Assembly: GCA_040218415.1 (NCBI GenBank)
Contig: JAVJRN010000029.1
Location: 186,001 to 250,000, forward strand
Reading direction: 5' to 3'
Source: JAVJRN01 sp040218415
GTDB lineage: Bacteria > Bacteroidota > Bacteroidia > Cytophagales > Cyclobacteriaceae
DNA length: 64,000 nt
Both the position numbers and the translations under genes were made by a program. Below the pieces are notes generated by a model. That model worked only from the letters and a program-made list of their open reading frames with translations, did no database searches and was not told the DNA's origin. Shown here in pieces: positions 62,719 to 64,000 of this stretch. Within the stretch, counting starts at the first letter, position 1, and the number at the start of each line of letters is the position of its first letter.

Positions 62719-63084
62719 TTAGGCAGTTGCTTGTACTTCCGATTTGGCCCTATTTCTCAATCTAAAAAAGACAAAAAGATTGAAAAAATGCATCGCTCCT
62801 AATATCAAGATGATTCCGCCTATTTTGATACTTAAAGTCTCGATAACGGCTTGTACATCTGGTATTTCACCGATGATCTTGAGTGTAAAAACTGCATAGC
62901 CAATGTTGATAAGGTAGAATCCGACGACCAACAATTTATTGACACTGTCCGCCAAATCTTCATTTCCATGGAAAATATCAACAAGAAAAATTCTTCCATT
63001 TTGGAAAAGTGTTTTGGCTACCCAAAAGGTCAAAGCAATGGTGAGCAAAGTGTAAAACGAGTAAGTGATGATAAAGTAATTCAT
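62719..63084 (-). CDS. Small three-to-four-helix membrane protein
   Basis: A 121-residue membrane protein: helices at about 5-24 (YSFYTLLTIALTFWVAKTLF), 48-70 (LLVVGFYLINIGYAVFTLKI) and 86-110 (IGGIILILGAMHFFNLFVFF), and a basic C-terminus. No named family. It is the first of three structural genes after the regulator and is preceded by a shared regulatory motif. Confidence 0.7.
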   Translation of the reverse strand: MNYFIITYSFYTLLTIALTFWVAKTLFQNGRIFLVDIFHGNEDLADSVNKLLVVGFYLINIGYAVFTLKIIGEIPDVQAVIETLSIKIGGIILILGAMHFFNLFVFFRLRNRAKSEVQATA

Positions 63085-63129
63085 AATTGTATGTATTTAG
63101 TTTGTTTTCGATATATTCATTAATTTCAG

Positions 63130-63146
63130 AAATTATTGAAAGTTTA
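63130..63146. promoter_or_regulatory. Candidate operator before the membrane-protein genes
   Basis: The 14-mer TTATTGAAAGTTTA (63133-63146) recurs exactly before the regulator gene (63735-63748). It lies 49-62 bp before the ATG at 63084, the same distance class as the other copy. A GbsR/MarR operator is likely. Confidence 0.62.
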
Positions 63147-63158
63147 GTTTGAAAATAA

Positions 63159-63180
63159 ACCCACTCAGTGGGTCATCTTT
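63159..63180 (-). terminator. Perfect palindrome after the regulator gene, likely terminator
   Basis: ACCCACT and AGTGGGT form perfect arms around one base (63159-63173). On the minus strand it is followed by TTTATTTTC, about 27 bp after the regulator stop, so it probably separates the regulator transcript from the operator of the next genes. Confidence 0.6.
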
Positions 63181-63199
63181 TGGGAACTAAACCTGTTGG

Positions 63200-63694
63200 C
63201 TAAAGCTTCATTAACAGCTTGTAAAACCAGTTTTGATCAGATTTGACGAATTTATCTAGTACGCCATCTACCTTGTAAGAAAAGTCTTTCAGCTCTTGGG
63301 TCACTTCTTTAAATTCCTCCACCTCACTACCCGAGCCCGTAACGCCTTGCACTTGCTCCAATACTTTGATGATGGGTTCAATTTCTCTTCTTCTTCTCTC
63401 TCTAGACACTTGTCTGGCCAGCTCCCACACGTCTTTATCCGCGATGAAAAAGTCCTTGCGCTCCCCTATTCTATTTTCTTTTTGGACAATACCCCACTCT
63501 ATCAAAGCACGAATATTCATATTCACATTCCCTCTGGACATTTGAAGCTCTTCCATCACCTCCTCGGCTGAAAGCGGCTCCTTACTTATCAAAAGCAATG
63601 CATGAATCTGCGCCATGGCCTTGTTGATACCCCAGCTTGAACCGAGAGTACCCCATGCTTGGATAAATTTTTGCTTTGCGTCTTTGTATTCCAT
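63200..63694 (-). CDS. GbsR/MarR-family transcriptional regulator
   Basis: A 164-residue winged-helix regulator. The HTH reads LLISKEPLSAEEVMEELQMSRGNVNMNIRALIEWGIVQKENRIGERKDFF (about 33-82), the style of GbsR-type MarR proteins, followed by a C-terminal dimerisation helix region. It has its own ATG at 63694 with the 14-mer motif 41-54 bp upstream, so it should control itself as well as the three genes that follow. Ligand unknown. Confidence 0.88.
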   Translation of the reverse strand: MEYKDAKQKFIQAWGTLGSSWGINKAMAQIHALLLISKEPLSAEEVMEELQMSRGNVNMNIRALIEWGIVQKENRIGERKDFFIADKDVWELARQVSRERRRREIEPIIKVLEQVQGVTGSGSEVEEFKEVTQELKDFSYKVDGVLDKFVKSDQNWFYKLLMKL

Positions 63695-63730
63695 CGTGAG
63701 ACAAACGTAGTTATACTTATTGTAGTTTCA

Positions 63731-63748
63731 AAACTTATTGAAAGTTTA
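63731..63748. promoter_or_regulatory. Candidate operator before the regulator gene
   Basis: It contains the inverted repeat AAACTT-ATTGA-AAGTTT (63731-63747) and the exact 14-mer TTATTGAAAGTTTA shared with the downstream cluster. This is a good candidate for autoregulation by the GbsR/MarR-like protein. Confidence 0.62.
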
Positions 63749-63870
63749 ATTGGGTTTTTAACTCATCCATCGAATGCACCAATAAGAAACAAAATGAACC
63801 AAAACCTTTCTCTTGGAGAAAGAATCAGCGGATTGAAAATATGGGGATTGAATCTGAGATATTTAACCTT

Positions 63871-63897
63871 GAGCCGATTACACTATTTAATCGGCTC
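63871..63897. repeat. Inverted repeat upstream of the Fic gene, copy 1
   Basis: GAGCCGATTA and TAATCGGCTC are perfect 10-bp arms with a 7-base spacer. The following TTTTTT could let it work as a terminator, but an almost identical copy lies 44 bp downstream, which favours paired operators. Confidence 0.75.
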
Positions 63898-63914
63898 ATT
63901 TTTTGATTACTTTT

Positions 63915-63941
63915 GAGCCGATTAAAATAAATAATCGGCTC
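63915..63941. repeat. Inverted repeat upstream of the Fic gene, copy 2
   Basis: The same GAGCCGATTA / TAATCGGCTC arms with an A/T-only 7-base spacer. It ends three bases before the Fic ATG, where a bound protein or a leader hairpin would block ribosome access. Confidence 0.75.
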
Positions 63942-63944
63942 ACT

Positions 63945-64000
63945 ATGTATAACTGGCAACTTTCAGATTGGCCCAATTTTACTTTCGACAGGTCAAAAAT
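63945..64000 (+). CDS. Fic-family protein, N-terminal fragment (cut by window edge)
   Basis: Only 18 codons are present: MYNWQLSDWPNFTFDRSK. This is the characteristic start of Fic proteins with an N-terminal DUF4172 domain (MYxWQxxDWPxFxxD, from family memory). Full-length members use an HPFxxGNGR loop to attach AMP to target proteins; that part lies beyond the window, so activity cannot be judged. Two strong inverted repeats sit directly upstream, suggesting tight control. Confidence 0.72.
   Translation, partial: MYNWQLSDWPNFTFDRSK

Noticed and set aside
63871..63941. Start of a CRISPR array
   Set aside because: Only two copies, each itself a perfect inverted repeat, with a 17-bp gap and a gene start right after; not the repeat-spacer pattern of an array.

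Overview
The window reads as chromosome from a marine-type, gliding Bacteroidota, most likely order Cytophagales (inference). Support: a SusC/SusD locus with a one-protein hybrid two-component regulator, an ECF sigma/FecR/TonB-receptor cascade with an STN domain, a type IX secretion (T9SS) C-terminal sorting domain, a PID-CTERM tail, many lipoproteins, few Shine-Dalgarno sites, moderately AT-rich DNA, and proteins typical of Cytophagales such as the HEIQNPLNF-type histidine kinases.

Layout. 1-3990 is the right end of an integrative element: a cut-off gene, three small helix-turn-helix genes, an unknown protein and a tyrosine integrase, ending at a fragment that resembles the 3' end of a tRNA-Ser followed by a terminator. 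4408-12400 is a signalling block: two very large sensor kinases sharing a nearly identical kinase module, a REC-kinase hybrid and two single-domain receivers, none with a DNA-binding output. Both large kinases carry the same palindromic repeat in frame. 12905-23258 holds ordinary genes: an EF-hand protein, PPK2, an ECF sigma/membrane protein/outer-membrane protein unit, a PQQ-type sugar dehydrogenase, an ArsC-like protein, an ABC exporter of NatAB type, PlsC and GatC. GatC is coupled to a large membrane TPR protein. A BLUF photoreceptor, a dienelactone-hydrolase-like lipoprotein, a fatty-acid desaturase and a SulP transporter follow.

31543-33105 has a 59-residue ORF translationally coupled to an ECF sigma factor, then a sulfurtransferase. 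33095-39437 (minus) carries a PepSY-like lipoprotein, a di-haem peroxidase, and a complete sigma/FecR/TonB-receptor set. 39621-40556 is a PAP2 phosphatase.

40716-56238 is a polysaccharide utilisation locus: SusE-like lipoprotein, SusC, SusD, a GH30 enzyme and the HTCS regulator in one minus-strand run, with a divergent GH2 beta-galactosidase. The enzyme pair suggests a beta-galactan substrate (inference). 56488-58733 carries a T9SS-exported ricin-like protein followed by a tiny PID-CTERM protein. 59077-63694 has a small beta-barrel-like protein, a GDSL hydrolase, an HExxH protein, and a GbsR/MarR-type regulator with three downstream genes; a shared motif sits before both the regulator and its targets. 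The window ends at the start of a Fic-family gene preceded by two near-identical 27-bp inverted repeats.

All calls come from reading the sequence and remembered family motifs; no searches were run.
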